Notes: generated by a model not told the origin, from the letters alone. Counted from the first letter of the stretch, positions 27,907-37,584 are shown. The stretch: DNA of 64,000 nt from SIAQ01 sp963767835 (GCA_963767835.1 CAVYFY010000015.1:310001-374000); one strand, 5' to 3'. Numbers and translations are program-made.

Positions 27907-29613
27907 GTGAGAAATAACATGGATCTGAAACTGACACGGATTTTCAGGCTGCTCCGGATCGCCGGTCTGGTGCTGCCCGGAATTGGTCTCGCCCTGTTGC
28001 CGTTCCTCGCGACCGGCTGCAGCCATGAAACCAAGGCTGCGGAAGAGAAGAAAGGGCTGGAGGTAGGCACGACCTATCCCGTGCGCAAAGACCTCACGCG
28101 CGAGGTGCAGCAGCCCGGTTTTCTGCGCCCTTATGAGCAAACGCCGATTTATACCAAGATCGCCGGCTTCGCTTACGAGCCGCAATATGATATCGGCGAT
28201 TACGTCCGCAAAGGGGCGACGATGCTGGAGCTTTACGTGCCGGAAGTGGTGCAGGACCTACGCCTCAAGGCAGCCAAAGTCGAGCAGGCCAAGGCCGACA
28301 AGGATGCGGCTGACGCGGCCAAGGAAGCGGCCGACGCCGGCGTTCACGCCGCCGATGCCGATGTCAAAGCAAAAACGGCGGGCATCGCCAGTGCCATCGC
28401 TCAGGTGAAACGCTGGCAGGCCGAGGAAGATCGCGGCCTTGCCATGCTTGGTAAAGGAGTTTTTGACAAGGCGACCGCCGACGAGCAGACCAACCAGCTG
28501 CGGGCCAGCGAGGCGTGGTTGGATGAAACCAGGGCCCGAGAAGCCACCGCCAAGGCCCAACTCTGGCGGGCCAAAGCGAACTTCACCAAGGCCGTTGCCG
28601 ATGTCAAGGTTGCCAAGGCCAGCGTTGACGTCGCCCAGGCCGATCACGATCAGAAGGAGGATTGGCTTGCCTACCGCTACATTCCCGCCCCCTATGACGG
28701 CGTGGTCACTCTTCGCAACGTCCACACCGGCCATTTCTTGCAGCCCGTCAACTCCGGCTCCACCAGCAAGGCGGCGGAACCGCTCTTCGTCATGATGCGC
28801 ACCGACAAGATGCGCTGCATCCTTGATGTCCCGGAACGGGACGCGGTCTTTGTCAAGGACGGAGATAAGGCGGTCATTAACTTCGATGCCATGCCCGGCG
28901 TGCCGGTGATCGGCAGGGTGACGCGCAATGCCGGCACTCTCGATGAGCGTGCCCGCACCTTGCGCCTCGAGGTATGGTTGGACAATCCCACGGGTGCCAA
29001 AATCAACTACACCGCGTCTGAGCCGAAGAAAGATGCCACAGGCAAAGTCATCGATCCCGGCGGAATCATCACTTCCGTCGATCCGGTTCCGCCCGAGGGT
29101 GGCAGCGGCTATCCACCCAACACGATCATTCCGCTGGCGATTGCCGGAGGCAAAGTTGCCGGCGGCAAAAACACCGGCATTCGCGGCACGGTCGATGCCA
29201 CCACCAATAGCAAAGGCGAGGTCGTCCACTACACGCTCAAGACCTCCGGCTACAGATACAAGGCCGGCCGCAAGGAGGGCGCCGAGACGATTTCCAGCGT
29301 GCTGCGCCCCTACATGTACGCTCACGTCACCATCGTGGGCAAGATGGAAAATGCCTGGTCGGTCCCCCCGGAAGCCGTCCAGTCCGACATCCTCGCCAAT
29401 AGCGCCCGCAATTTCTGCTTCGTCGTCGAAGACGGCAAAGCCCGCAAGATGTTCTTACAGGTCGGCGCCGTTTGCGACGAGGGCGTGCAAATCCTGCGCA
29501 AGCAACGCTTCGGCAGCGCCGAGTGGGAAAACATCACGGGCCAGGAAGTCATTATCACGACCAACACCAAGGCGTTGCAGGACGGTCAGCCAATCAGCGT
29601 CAAGCCGCAATAG
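27907..29613 (+). CDS. RND efflux periplasmic adaptor (lipoprotein)
   Basis: The 568-residue protein starts at GTG 27907, supported by AGGAGA ten bases upstream. A signal peptide ends in LLPFLATGC, a plausible lipobox with lipidated Cys38. A barrel-sandwich half (VGTTYPVRKDLTREVQQPGF, YDIGDYVRKGATMLELYVPE) is followed by a long Ala/Lys coiled-coil hairpin (about 115-255; KADKDAADAAKEAADAGVHA), the second half (RYIPAPYDGVVTLRNVHTGH) and a beta-barrel/membrane-proximal end. It bridges the pump and the TolC-like channel. An insert of about 90 residues (VDPVPPEGGSGYPPN) makes it longer than the usual 350-450 residues. It is intact, although the pump gene is not. Confidence 0.9.
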   Translation: MRNNMDLKLTRIFRLLRIAGLVLPGIGLALLPFLATGCSHETKAAEEKKGLEVGTTYPVRKDLTREVQQPGFLRPYEQTPIYTKIAGFAYEPQYDIGDYVRKGATMLELYVPEVVQDLRLKAAKVEQAKADKDAADAAKEAADAGVHAADADVKAKTAGIASAIAQVKRWQAEEDRGLAMLGKGVFDKATADEQTNQLRASEAWLDETRAREATAKAQLWRAKANFTKAVADVKVAKASVDVAQADHDQKEDWLAYRYIPAPYDGVVTLRNVHTGHFLQPVNSGSTSKAAEPLFVMMRTDKMRCILDVPERDAVFVKDGDKAVINFDAMPGVPVIGRVTRNAGTLDERARTLRLEVWLDNPTGAKINYTASEPKKDATGKVIDPGGIITSVDPVPPEGGSGYPPNTIIPLAIAGGKVAGGKNTGIRGTVDATTNSKGEVVHYTLKTSGYRYKAGRKEGAETISSVLRPYMYAHVTIVGKMENAWSVPPEAVQSDILANSARNFCFVVEDGKARKMFLQVGAVCDEGVQILRKQRFGSAEWENITGQEVIITTNTKALQDGQPISVKPQ

Positions 29614-29644
29614 CCGCGAATCCGCAAGGGCGTTCGCCGAACAG

Positions 29645-29687
29645 GGCCGGCAAGTCGGGCGGGCATAGACCGCTCGGCTTGCCGGCC
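29645..29687 (+). terminator. Hairpin after the adaptor gene
   Basis: GGCCGGCAAG and CTTGCCGGCC form a perfect 10-bp stem with additional inner pairing (GCGGG/CCGCT region). Only a weak T-run follows (TTGCCGTTTC), so it is a terminator or an mRNA-stabilising stem. Confidence 0.45.
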
Positions 29688-29832
29688 TTGCCGTTTCTAC
29701 GGAGGCTGACGATGTTCGCGGAACTTCCGGCTTCTCCGATTCTCTCTGTTCAAGCGGGCAGTGCGATTTTGCCGATAATGAAATGGCGGCGTGAAGGATG
29801 AATGCGCTGAATACAGGCCTTTGAGGTGATTC

Positions 29833-31469
29833 ATGAAATCCAAGGATTGGTCAAGCCGGGTAATCAATCATCTTTTCATGGGCGGCGTTTGCGCGGCGAT
29901 GCTGCTGGCGTCAAACGCCTTCGGTCAAAATCCCAATGCAACCAAGCAAGTGTGGTTCCTGCAGCCGAAGGCGGCCGATCAGGCGATGCCCGGCGGTAAG
30001 GATGCCGGCGGTGGAAAAAAGCAGCCGGAAAAGATAGGCCAGCCCGGGAAAGTGATCCCGCCCTTTGATCCGATCGCTGACCGCTTGCCAACGCCGTTGC
30101 TGGAACCGGGGGAGGAAGGGCTGGTCATCAACCTGCCGACGGCATTGCGGCTGGCCAATGCCGAGGCGTGGGACATCATCATCGCCACGCAACAGATGCA
30201 GATCGCCGCCGCCCAGCTCGAAGGCGCCAATGTCCTGTGGCTGCCGACGCTGATCGCCGGCGCCGATTACAATTATCACAGCGGCCCCATCCAGGACGTT
30301 AACGGCTCGGTCATCAACACCAGTCGCTCCGGCCTTTACGCGGGCGGCGCCCCCTGGCCATCTTCGCGCTGACCGACGCCATTTTCACCCCGCTGGCGGC
30401 CCGGCAGGAGGTTCGCGCCCAAACCGCCAACATTCAGACCTCACGCAATGACACGCTCACCGATTTGGCTCAGGCTTATTACGATCTCCTGGAAGCCGAA
30501 GCCGATCTGGCCAGCATCATGGACGTGGACAAACGGGCGGCAGAGCTGGTTACCAAGGTGATTTCGCTCGCCCCAGAATATATTCCCGACGTTGAAGTTC
30601 AACGTACCAAAGCATTCAGGTCCAATGTGCAGCAAGTGGTCGAAACGGCCCGCCAGCGCTGGCGCAACTCCAGCGCCGAAGTGGCCCGCATCGCCCGGCT
30701 CAAACCGACGGTCGTGCTGCAGCCCATGGAGCCGCCTCACATGCGCGTGACGCTGGTGCCGGAGGCCATGACACCCGACGAATTGCTGCCGATCGCCTTG
30801 TCGCTGCGGCCGGAATTGACTTTCTTCGAGGCGCAAGCGGCGGCGGCGCGGGAACGCCAACGCCAGGAAAAATGGCGCCCCTTCCTGCCCACGCTCATCG
30901 CCCGCGGCGGCGGCTCGGTGCCCCCCTACCCCATGGCGATCGGCACTTATGGCGCTGGCGTGGGATCCGATGTTAACAACTTCGCCCAGCGCAGCGATTG
31001 GGACATCTCCGCAGTCTGGACCTTGCAGAACTTGGGCCTGGGTAACCGGGCGCTGATCCGTGAACGCTCGCGCGAATTCGATCTGGCCCGCTCCCGCGAA
31101 TACCGCTTTCGCGATGTCGTTGCCAAAGAGGTGACGGTGGCCTGGTCCGACGTGCGTTCCGCCAGCCGCCGCCTCACCCTGGCGGATCGGGAATTGCGCG
31201 AAGCCGAGCTGTCGGCCAAGCGGAACATGGTGGCGGTCACCGAAATCAAGCGCGTTGAGGGCAAGATCAACATTCAAATCATCAGGGCCCAAGAAGTGGT
31301 CCAGTCGCTCCAGGAATTGAACACCGCGTATTTCAATTACTACGGCGTTGTCGCCGAATACAATCGCGCTCAGTTCCGCATGTACCGGGCCCTCGGCAAT
31401 CCCGCGCAAATGCTCGCGGGGCACGACGGCCTGGGCGGACCGATCCTTCCCGCGGCCGCCAAGAAGTAG
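29833..31469 (+). CDS. TolC-like outer-membrane efflux protein (frameshifted)
   Basis: GAGGTG precedes the ATG. A signal peptide (to about residue 32, SNAFGQ) and a Pro/Gly linker lead into outer-membrane efflux repeats: LPTALRLANAEAWDIIIATQ and later LTDLAQAYYDLLEAEADLAS and LNTAYFNYYGVVAEYNRAQF. The first frame ends at 30372 with GGAPWPSSR. Adding one C to the C5 run near 30352-30356 gives GGAPLAIFALTDAIFTPLAA and joins the two halves into about 545 residues. The family forms trimeric channels with the adaptor at 27907. Confidence 0.88.
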
Positions 31470-31475
31470 CGTGTC

Positions 31476-31874
31476 TCACTTGGCAGCTTCATCCTCCTCG
31501 CGAAGCTTCAGCGAATCGATGACCCGCTCCACGCCGGCAACCGTCTCCGCCAACTCGACGGCGCGCTGGCGCTGCAACGGCGTCTTGACGGTTCCCTTCA
31601 GCTCGACTTCCTTGTCTTTCACGCCGACTTCGAAAGCAATGTCGGCCAGCGCACTGTCGAAGCGCAAGCGATCCTGGATCTTCTCCTGGAGCGTCGGCTC
31701 CGACCTGGCCCAGCGCATATCGACCTTGCCGCCGACCTCCGCCGCTCCGCTCTTGGCATGCGCCGCCATTTTTCGGCCGATGCGCGCCAGGCAGTCGGCG
31801 TCTTGCTGATTGCAACCGGCGGCCAGCGTCACCGCGAACAAGAACGCTATAAGATGTTTTCCATAGGTAAACAC
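31476..31874 (-). CDS. BON-domain lipoprotein
   Basis: A 132-residue protein starting at GTG 31874, chosen because GGAG lies eight bases upstream and the signal peptide (FTYGKHLIAFLFAVTLAAGC) begins there; Cys in LAAGC is the probable lipidation site. The C-terminal half is a BON domain (LQEKIQDRLRFDSALADIAF, EVELKGTVKTPLQRQRAVEL, GVERVIDSL), a phospholipid-binding fold found in envelope-stress proteins such as OsmY. It converges with the TolC-like gene, six bases between stops. Confidence 0.85.
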   Translation of the reverse strand: MFTYGKHLIAFLFAVTLAAGCNQQDADCLARIGRKMAAHAKSGAAEVGGKVDMRWARSEPTLQEKIQDRLRFDSALADIAFEVGVKDKEVELKGTVKTPLQRQRAVELAETVAGVERVIDSLKLREEDEAAK

Positions 31875-31981
31875 ATTTAGTCTCCGCGCCGGATCGCATG
31901 CCGGCCAACCTTGCGGTTTCGACATCATTCCGCCCAGCTTATGCCATTGGATGAATATTTCGACAAGTCCAATCCTTTATG

Positions 31982-32009
31982 TTGACTGCGCCACGCAACC
32001 GGTTAGAAT
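31982..32009 (+). promoter_or_regulatory. Sigma70-like promoter ahead of the glycine-rich gene
   Basis: TTGACT at 31982-31987 and TAGAAT at 32004-32009 with a 16-base spacer, about 50 bases ahead of the start at 32059. It has the same -10 hexamer and a similar distance as at 23336-23364. Confidence 0.55.
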
Positions 32010-32058
32010 GAAGACGGCAATTCACCCTCATGCAGGATCTATTCCGGGAGGTATCACC

Positions 32059-32904
32059 ATGAGAAAGTTGAAGTGGGCCGGACTCGCGGCAGGACTTTTG
32101 CTCGCGGCCAGCGGCGTTTCCTCGGCGGACGACACGGTGCGCTTAGGAGGGCCTTCGGCGCAAAATGACATGCAGGGAGACACCGATCTGATGCGCGGCG
32201 GCGGCGGCGGGGGCCACGGCGGTGGCGGCGGTCACGGCGGCGGCGGCGGCGGCCGCGGCGGGTATGGCGGCGGCTACGGGCGCGGCGGCTACGGTGGTGG
32301 CTACGGGCGCGGCGGCTATGGCTATGGCGGTGGCTACGGGCGCGGCGGCTACGGGCGCGGTGGCTATGGTGGCTATGGCTATGGCGGCTACGGCTGGGGC
32401 GGTGGCTACGGCTGGGGCGGTGGCTACGGCTGGGGCGGCGGGTATTACCCCTACTACTCGTATCCGTATCCCGTCTATTACCCGTATTACTACAGCAGCC
32501 CCTACCTTTACAACTATCCCATCGCCGGCCAAGACGCCCCGACGCTGAACCTGCAATCCAGCTACGACTCGCAAGCGCCCGCCAGCAATCAGCCATTCTC
32601 AGGAGCGCTCCCCTTGCCCGGCGGCAACGGCAGCTACCCCTACAACGGCGGGCCAAACCAGCCCATCCCCATGCCGGCCCCCGGCGCCGATGTCAATCCC
32701 GCCAACGATCGCGGCATCATTCCGCTCGACGGCAAGCTGGTTTCCTTCCCGAGCCAAACAACCGGCGGTTTCTCTCCCGTCGGTTTGCCAGCGACCCAGC
32801 GCCGCACCAACACGATCACGACGCCCGCACCGACGCCAACGGCTCAAACCAAAACCGCGCCGGCGCCGCGCGTAACGTACCCGGCGTACGGCGAATCGCG
32901 TTAA
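32059..32904 (+). CDS. Secreted glycine/tyrosine-rich protein
   Basis: The 281-residue protein has a signal peptide (1-23, GLLLAASGVSSADD). A long Gly-rich array (GGYGRGGYGGGYG and GWGGGY units, about 46-130) leads into a Tyr/Pro stretch (YYPYYSYPYPVYYPYYYSSP) and a Pro/Thr-rich C-terminus without the TIGR03000 domain. GGGAGG precedes the start. It resembles structural surface or matrix proteins and is a partner in style to the gene at 23413. The DNA repeats (GGCTACGGGCGCGGCGGCTA-like) are in-frame codon repeats. Confidence 0.8.
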   Translation: MRKLKWAGLAAGLLLAASGVSSADDTVRLGGPSAQNDMQGDTDLMRGGGGGGHGGGGGHGGGGGGRGGYGGGYGRGGYGGGYGRGGYGYGGGYGRGGYGRGGYGGYGYGGYGWGGGYGWGGGYGWGGGYYPYYSYPYPVYYPYYYSSPYLYNYPIAGQDAPTLNLQSSYDSQAPASNQPFSGALPLPGGNGSYPYNGGPNQPIPMPAPGADVNPANDRGIIPLDGKLVSFPSQTTGGFSPVGLPATQRRTNTITTPAPTPTAQTKTAPAPRVTYPAYGESR

Positions 32905-32925
32905 CACCTGACTCCATTAACAGCG

Positions 32926-32957
32926 AACCCACGGTGACCCCGTGGGTTTGTGCTTTT
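32926..32957 (+). terminator. Rho-independent terminator of the glycine-rich gene
   Basis: AACCCACGG and CCGTGGGTT form a 9-bp stem around a short loop, followed by TGTGCTTTT. Confidence 0.7.
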
Positions 32958-32975
32958 CTGAACCTCGTATACCAA

Positions 32976-35059
32976 TTAAGCCGGTGCGGTCGGTTTCACG
33001 GCGACGGTCCTTGCCATGATTCGCCGCCGCGCCCAACCGGCCATGAACCCGAATGCGCCGATCGCCGCTGGGATGCCGAAGACGCGAAGCCGCGATGGCC
33101 GACCGGGCACGTCCCAGAGCGAAATCACCGTGTCGCTGTCGCCAGGTTCGCGCGGCGGGTGCGTCATCAAGGTTCGGCCATCGTCGGAGAGTTGGACGGG
33201 CATCGGGCTGGAGGGGAAATCAAGCCGAATCCGCACGCGCCCCGTGCTTGGTTCCGCGACAATGACGGAGTATTGCGTTTTCGCAAATGGCCACCAATCG
33301 CCGAACCATTTCTCGACACGCGACGGCTCGCGGTTCGGATCATGCTGCCAACCGATCAACACGTTCCGTCCGTCCGGCGTCGCTTTGATAGTGTGGAATC
33401 GGTGAGGAGCGAAACCTGGCAGGTGAACGGTTGCTTGCGTTTTGCCTGTTGCGGGATCGACATGCCACAAACACTCGCGTTCTTCACTGCACTCCGTGAG
33501 AAAACGAGGATCTGCCAGCCATACCCCAATATCGGCGGGGTCGCGAGCGAAGTAAGTCTCCGGTCGATGCCAAACCGGTTCGCCAGTGTCGATGTTCCAC
33601 GACGACAGACCGTCGCGTTCCAGAATGCAAAGGCGTGAATCGGCATCAACGGCGACGTGACTTTCCCCTGGCGCAAGCTTGTCGAGCGGAATTACGAGTT
33701 CCTTTCCCGAAGAGAGATCCCACACCCGCAATTGCTTTCCAGTCGCGCGAACCAGCGTCCGCCCGTCGGACCCAAATGCAACCGCTTCCATCTCGTCGGC
33801 TTTGAGATCGAGCAAGCGCCGGCTCGCTCCGGAGTGTAGATCGAGCAAATCGAGGCCGCCGCCAGCGGCTTTGCAGGAATTCACCAGCAACATTCGACTG
33901 TCGGAAGACGGAATTCGACTTGCCAGCAGCGGGACGGCGGGGAATGTGCGCGCCACCTGTTTTGCCTGCGAGTCCCAGACGGTGAGGCACGGTTTCCCAT
34001 CGGCGTCAGCGAAATAGTAGAGGAAGTGCTCGTCCGGCGTGAAGCCGAACAAATCGTAGCCTTCCGGGTGGACCGGCAGTGTCGCGACAAGTTGCCCTGA
34101 CGCGCATCGCACGATGTGCAGAAGGTTGCGTTTGGGCCGGCCCTCCATGACGGTGATGAATGTGCCGCGTGGCGAAAAGGCCGGCTCGCCGATAGATTCT
34201 TGCGCGCTCGCTCAACCGTCATGATCTCGACAAATCCCGAGCGGATTAAATAGGTCACATTCCCTTTGCGGACTTGCGCAAGTGCCAACCGTAGCGCCGT
34301 GTTCAAAACCATCTTGGTCGGCACAGGCGGCAGCGTAATTGGTTCATCCAGGATGCGCGTGCCATCCGGATCGCCCGGCGATGCAAACGCCCTGGCGTCA
34401 ATCTTGATCGAGAGCTTGCTCTCGGTCTCATCCGTGAAATATTTGACTGCGTCCTCAAGCCGGGTGGTCTCGTTCAGCGGCTTCGTCTGTACCCTCACAT
34501 CACGCATGAGAGCGGCAACCGCACGCTGATCGGCCGGCCACTCTCTTGCCAATCTCCGGTTGAGCTCTTCCGAGCCGATCACGTCGGACCATTCGCGGCC
34601 AACTTGCAAATCCGCAAGAGCCAGGCCGCGTTCGTGCAGCAAAGCGCAGTAGCGTCCGTCCGGCGAATAGTACAGATCGCCGCCAGAAAAGCGATCCTGG
34701 GCCGGGGGCGTTGGGCCGTCAATCCGCTGGGGCTGAAGACGCATTACTCGGTGTCTACCGTCATCGAGCCGGGGCGTGATGCGCTGGAAGAACTCACCGC
34801 GCTTCTCGCCGGTGAACGCATCCCAGGTGCACAGGAAATCGGCAACTTCCACATCGGCGCCTTCTCCCGGAACGCTCAGATGTCCCACGGCCATGACGAT
34901 CTTGCCGTCCGCGGACAGGCGTCCCACTGTAAACATGCCGCGCAGCACCACGCGCGGCTCGGGCGGCAGGCTGAATTCCATCGCGATGCCGATGGCGACG
35001 AGACCGAGCGCGAAAGCGCCGAAGCAGGCCCATTTGCATAAGCGCGGATTGGCGAGCAT
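32976..35059 (-). CDS. Membrane-anchored WD40-like propeller with an STN-like domain (frameshifted)
   Basis: The first frame begins with a membrane helix (CFGAFALGLVAIGIAM), propeller-like repeats (YYSPDGRYCALLHERGLALA) and, at about residues 200-285, a segment resembling the short secretin/TonB N-terminal fold seen in planctomycete proteins (LSIKIDARAF, ITLPPVPTKMVLNTALRLAL, VTYLIRSGFVEIMTVE). Near 34195-34205 the frame changes; the next frame continues with SIGEPAFSPRGTFITV and more WD40-like blades (FGSDGRTLVRATGKQLRVWD, WNIDTGEPVWHR), ending with a C-terminal membrane helix. With one base corrected the length is about 694 residues. It probably assembles as a scaffold at the membrane; no substrate is evident. 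Confidence 0.75.
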
Positions 35060-35078
35060 GGTGGGCTCCGAAATTGGT

Positions 35079-35208
35079 GGCGAGCGTCGCGGCGTAAGCC
35101 CGACGTGATTGTACGATTGCCAGCTTCCACGTCGAGCTTACGCATCGACGCTCGCCATCGACGCTCGCCGTCGGCGCTCGCCATCGGCGCTCGCCATCGG
35201 CGCTCGCC
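35079..35208. repeat. Inverted repeat plus five 13-bp tandem repeats
   Basis: Arms at 35079-35107 and 35128-35156 pair (GGCGAGCGTCG...GTAAGC...GACGTG). The right arm leads into five head-to-tail 13-mers of the form ATCGRCGCTCGCC (35144-35208). The same end occurs at 37081-37123 with only two 13-mers. Confidence 0.85.
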
Positions 35209-35669
35209 AGGTGACTGCATCGAATAAATCGATAAGCTAAGATTGGTAAACTACCCAGCCTGGCAATAACGAGGGATTTCCCATGCGGCGCCTGTTGTCG
35301 GTATCGATTCTGATGCTCGCGGCTGTTTCCGGGCTGCGTGCCGATGATGAGCAGAAGAAAGCGGACCCTGAATTCAAAGCGCCGCCGCCGAAAGTCGTGC
35401 CGGCGCCGCTGCCGCAGACGGTGGTGGTCGTGCCGTATCAGCGCAGCGACACGCGCGAGGTTTGGCAGCATTACGCACCCAACCGCCTGGGCCGCATGGT
35501 GCCGCGCGTCATCGTCACGCCGTATGGAGCGCTCTATTCGCGGACGCTGGAGCCGTATCCTTTCGCGGGCAACAATCCCCGGGCGTATTTGCCGATCGTG
35601 GTGGATTGAGTTGGACCGCTTACCGGTTCCGCGCGATTTGGTATTAAATAAGAATAAGCCGGTCTCGAT
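35114..35669. repeat. Segmental duplication, copy 1
   Basis: This block is repeated at 37069-37584. It holds the 13-mer repeats, a shared upstream region (GGTAAACTACCCAGCCTGG), the whole 108-residue gene, and the first few codons of the zinc-ribbon gene (CCGGTCTCGAT), where homology stops in this copy. Confidence 0.9.
35283..35609 (+). CDS. Small secreted protein, duplicate copy 1
   Basis: A 108-residue protein with a signal peptide (1-19, ending LRADD), a proline-rich linker (FKAPPPKVVPAPLPQTVVVV) and a conserved basic segment (TREVWQHYAPNRLGRMVPRV, then AYLPIVVD). It is about 94 percent identical to the gene at 37199-37525, with mostly conservative differences (V/A, S/T, L/M, E/Q). I recognise no domain. 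Both copies have the same upstream region, so expression is likely the same. Confidence 0.7.
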   Translation: MRRLLSVSILMLAAVSGLRADDEQKKADPEFKAPPPKVVPAPLPQTVVVVPYQRSDTREVWQHYAPNRLGRMVPRVIVTPYGALYSRTLEPYPFAGNNPRAYLPIVVD

Positions 35670-35795
35670 CAGCTTGAATACGACACCGATCTGGTGCAAG
35701 ATGATGAAGGAGAATGGGTTGTTGGTGAATTTTGCCGCACAACATGACGGCATTGAGATTGGCGGCATCATGGTCACACGCCAGGACCGTGGTCG

Positions 35796-36335
35796 TCACC
35801 GATAAATGACCTCTTCCAGTTCCTTCCCTACCACGAGAGCGGGAATGGATATGTGACGCGGAGCTGCTTTCCCTGACGCATCGGCGTTGATCAAGGGATC
35901 GGCCTCGAACTTTGGAATGGCGACGATAATCCGCTGTTTTTTGCCGGCGAAAGTGGCAAACTCGGGATCTAGCCTCGGGTTGGTCCCCGTCAGGAAATGG
36001 ATGGCCACGCCATCAGCTTTGATCGAATACATCTCCAAATTCGGTTCCTGAATCGTCACGACTCCGGTCATCCTATAGGATTTGTTCGTGTAGCATTTCC
36101 CCGCCATGAGCGCGTCCCATTCTTTCTGAATTTGTGCGGACGCTTTGGTGTTGCCTGCATCGTAGGCTGTAACTGCCCGATCTTGATAGGTTTTCCGTAA
36201 CTTCAGGAAGGCTGCCCACTCGATCGGCTTCTCGTCAAATTTCCGCAGGTCGATGGGCGGCGTGATCGGCGCGCGTTGCGCAGATATGGACTGCACGAAA
36301 ACCAAAAAGCAAGTCCCGACAATGAGCTTTTGCAT
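35796..36335 (-). CDS. Secreted protein of unknown function
   Basis: A 179-residue protein with a signal peptide (1-20; LIVGTCFLVFVQSISAQ). The mature part is mixed alpha/beta with an extended pattern VVTIQEPNLEMYSIKADGVA and KKQRIIVAIPKFEADPLINA, reminiscent of OB-fold-like secreted planctomycete proteins, but I do not recognise the family. It lies, reversed, between the two copies of the segmental duplication together with the beta-helix fragment. Confidence 0.65.
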   Translation of the reverse strand: MQKLIVGTCFLVFVQSISAQRAPITPPIDLRKFDEKPIEWAAFLKLRKTYQDRAVTAYDAGNTKASAQIQKEWDALMAGKCYTNKSYRMTGVVTIQEPNLEMYSIKADGVAIHFLTGTNPRLDPEFATFAGKKQRIIVAIPKFEADPLINADASGKAAPRHISIPALVVGKELEEVIYR

Positions 36336-36442
36336 GGTGCATTCCCCCGAAAGTCGGCAGGCTGGCGAAGCTGCCGACTTTCAGAAGCAATTCTAAATCG
36401 GCGCGGGGCCGTCGTCAATGACATTCCCGCGAAATCGTCGCC

Positions 36443-37080
36443 TCACGTTGTGATAATCGTGCCTGGGTTGTCCCCGGCGGCTGCATTGAACACGTAGGTT
36501 GCGCCGTGGGCGGAATCAACCCAGAGGTCGTCGGAGCGAGTTGCGCCGGGCTGGTCCCAATCGCCGCCAAGCGTGCTCGGAGAAGTAGCGCCTACAAATG
36601 TGACGGCGGCGTTGGCGGCGACGTAGAAGCCGCCACCGAGGCCTTGGGCCGTGTTTAAGCCCATGTTAAGGCCGTAGCAAGTAATCGTCGGATTTTGCAA
36701 TCCGTTGGCCGTCTCGTAGACCCCGCCGCCATTCCCAGAGACGCTGTTTTCGAGTACGTAAACCGGGTTGGCGGCGCTTCCATTGATGTTGACGACGCCG
36801 CCCCAATCCGAAATTGCGCCGCCGTTGGCGGCGCCGTTTGAAAAAATCTGGGTCCCAGCCCTGATGGTCAAAATACCAACGCGACTACTGCTCGCAGCCT
36901 CATTGGCGATCCCGCCGCCGTCGCTAGTCGCCGTGTTGTTCCAAATGGTCGTGTAGGTTGTGCCGGAGTTTTCGAGAGTCGCGTTGCCCAAATTCCAGAT
37001 GCCGCCTCCATAATTCGCAGTGCATCCTGAAACACTCGTCCCCTGAAGGTCCAACACCGCTGGTGTCGCGATTGCAAGCA
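36443..37080 (-). pseudogene. C-terminal fragment of a beta-helix (polymorphic outer-membrane-like) protein
   Basis: About 212 residues with repeating GGGIWN, GGGIAN, GGAISD, GGGVYE and GGGFYV motifs, each a coil of a right-handed parallel beta-helix like the chlamydial POMP/adhesin repeats. It has no start or signal peptide of its own. At about 37081 the sequence switches abruptly to the 13-mer repeat and duplicated block, so the 5' part was lost at the duplication junction. As a full gene this would be a large surface protein. Confidence 0.7.
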
Positions 37081-37584
37081 TCCACGTCGAGTTGCGCATC
37101 GACGCTCGCCACCGACGCTCGCCAGGTGACGGCATCGAATAAATCGATAAGCTAAGATTGGTAAACTACCCAGCCTGGCAAATAATGGGGGATTTCCCAT
37201 GCGGCGCGTGTTGTCGGTGTCGATTCTCATGCTCGCGGCTGTTTCCGGGCTGCGTGCCGATGATGAGCAGAAGAAAGCTGACCCCGAGTTCAAGGCCCCG
37301 CCGCCGAAAGCTGTGCCGGCACCGCTCCCGCAGACGGTGGTGGTCATTCCGTATCAGCGCACCGACACGCGCGAGGTTTGGCAGCACTACGCGCCCAACC
37401 GCATGGGCCGCATGGTGCCACGCGTGATCGTGACGCCATACGGAGCGCTCTATTCGCGGACGCTGCAGCCATATCCTTTCGCGGGCAACAATCCCCGGGC
37501 GTATTTGCCGATCGTGGTGGATTGAGTTGCGCCGCTGACCGGTCCCGCGCGATTTGGTATAAAAGAGGATATGCCGGTCTCGAT
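37069..37584. repeat. Segmental duplication, copy 2
   Basis: Matches 35114-35669 apart from three fewer 13-mers and scattered substitutions. Here the block runs on into the complete zinc-ribbon gene, so this is probably the original locus. Confidence 0.9.
37199..37525 (+). CDS. Small secreted protein, duplicate copy 2
   Basis: A 108-residue paralogue of the gene at 35283 with the same signal peptide (VLSVSILMLAAVSGLRADD), Pro-rich linker and YQRTDTREVWQHYAPNRMGR core. It precedes the zinc-ribbon protein gene by 45 bases on the same strand, so the two may be cotranscribed; copy 1 has lost that neighbour. No known domain. Confidence 0.7.
   Translation: MRRVLSVSILMLAAVSGLRADDEQKKADPEFKAPPPKAVPAPLPQTVVVIPYQRTDTREVWQHYAPNRMGRMVPRVIVTPYGALYSRTLQPYPFAGNNPRAYLPIVVD

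Noticed and set aside
32200..32450. GGC-rich tandem DNA repeats as an independent element
   Set aside because: They are codon repeats of the Gly/Tyr-rich protein and keep the reading frame.
35144..35208. Tandem 13-mers as a CRISPR array
   Set aside because: Units are directly adjacent without spacers and too short; no cas genes are in the window.
35610..35805. A gene after duplicate copy 1 (KPVSISLNTTPIWCKMMKEN frame)
   Set aside because: It begins inside the truncated copy of the zinc-ribbon gene and has no start; treated as junction sequence.
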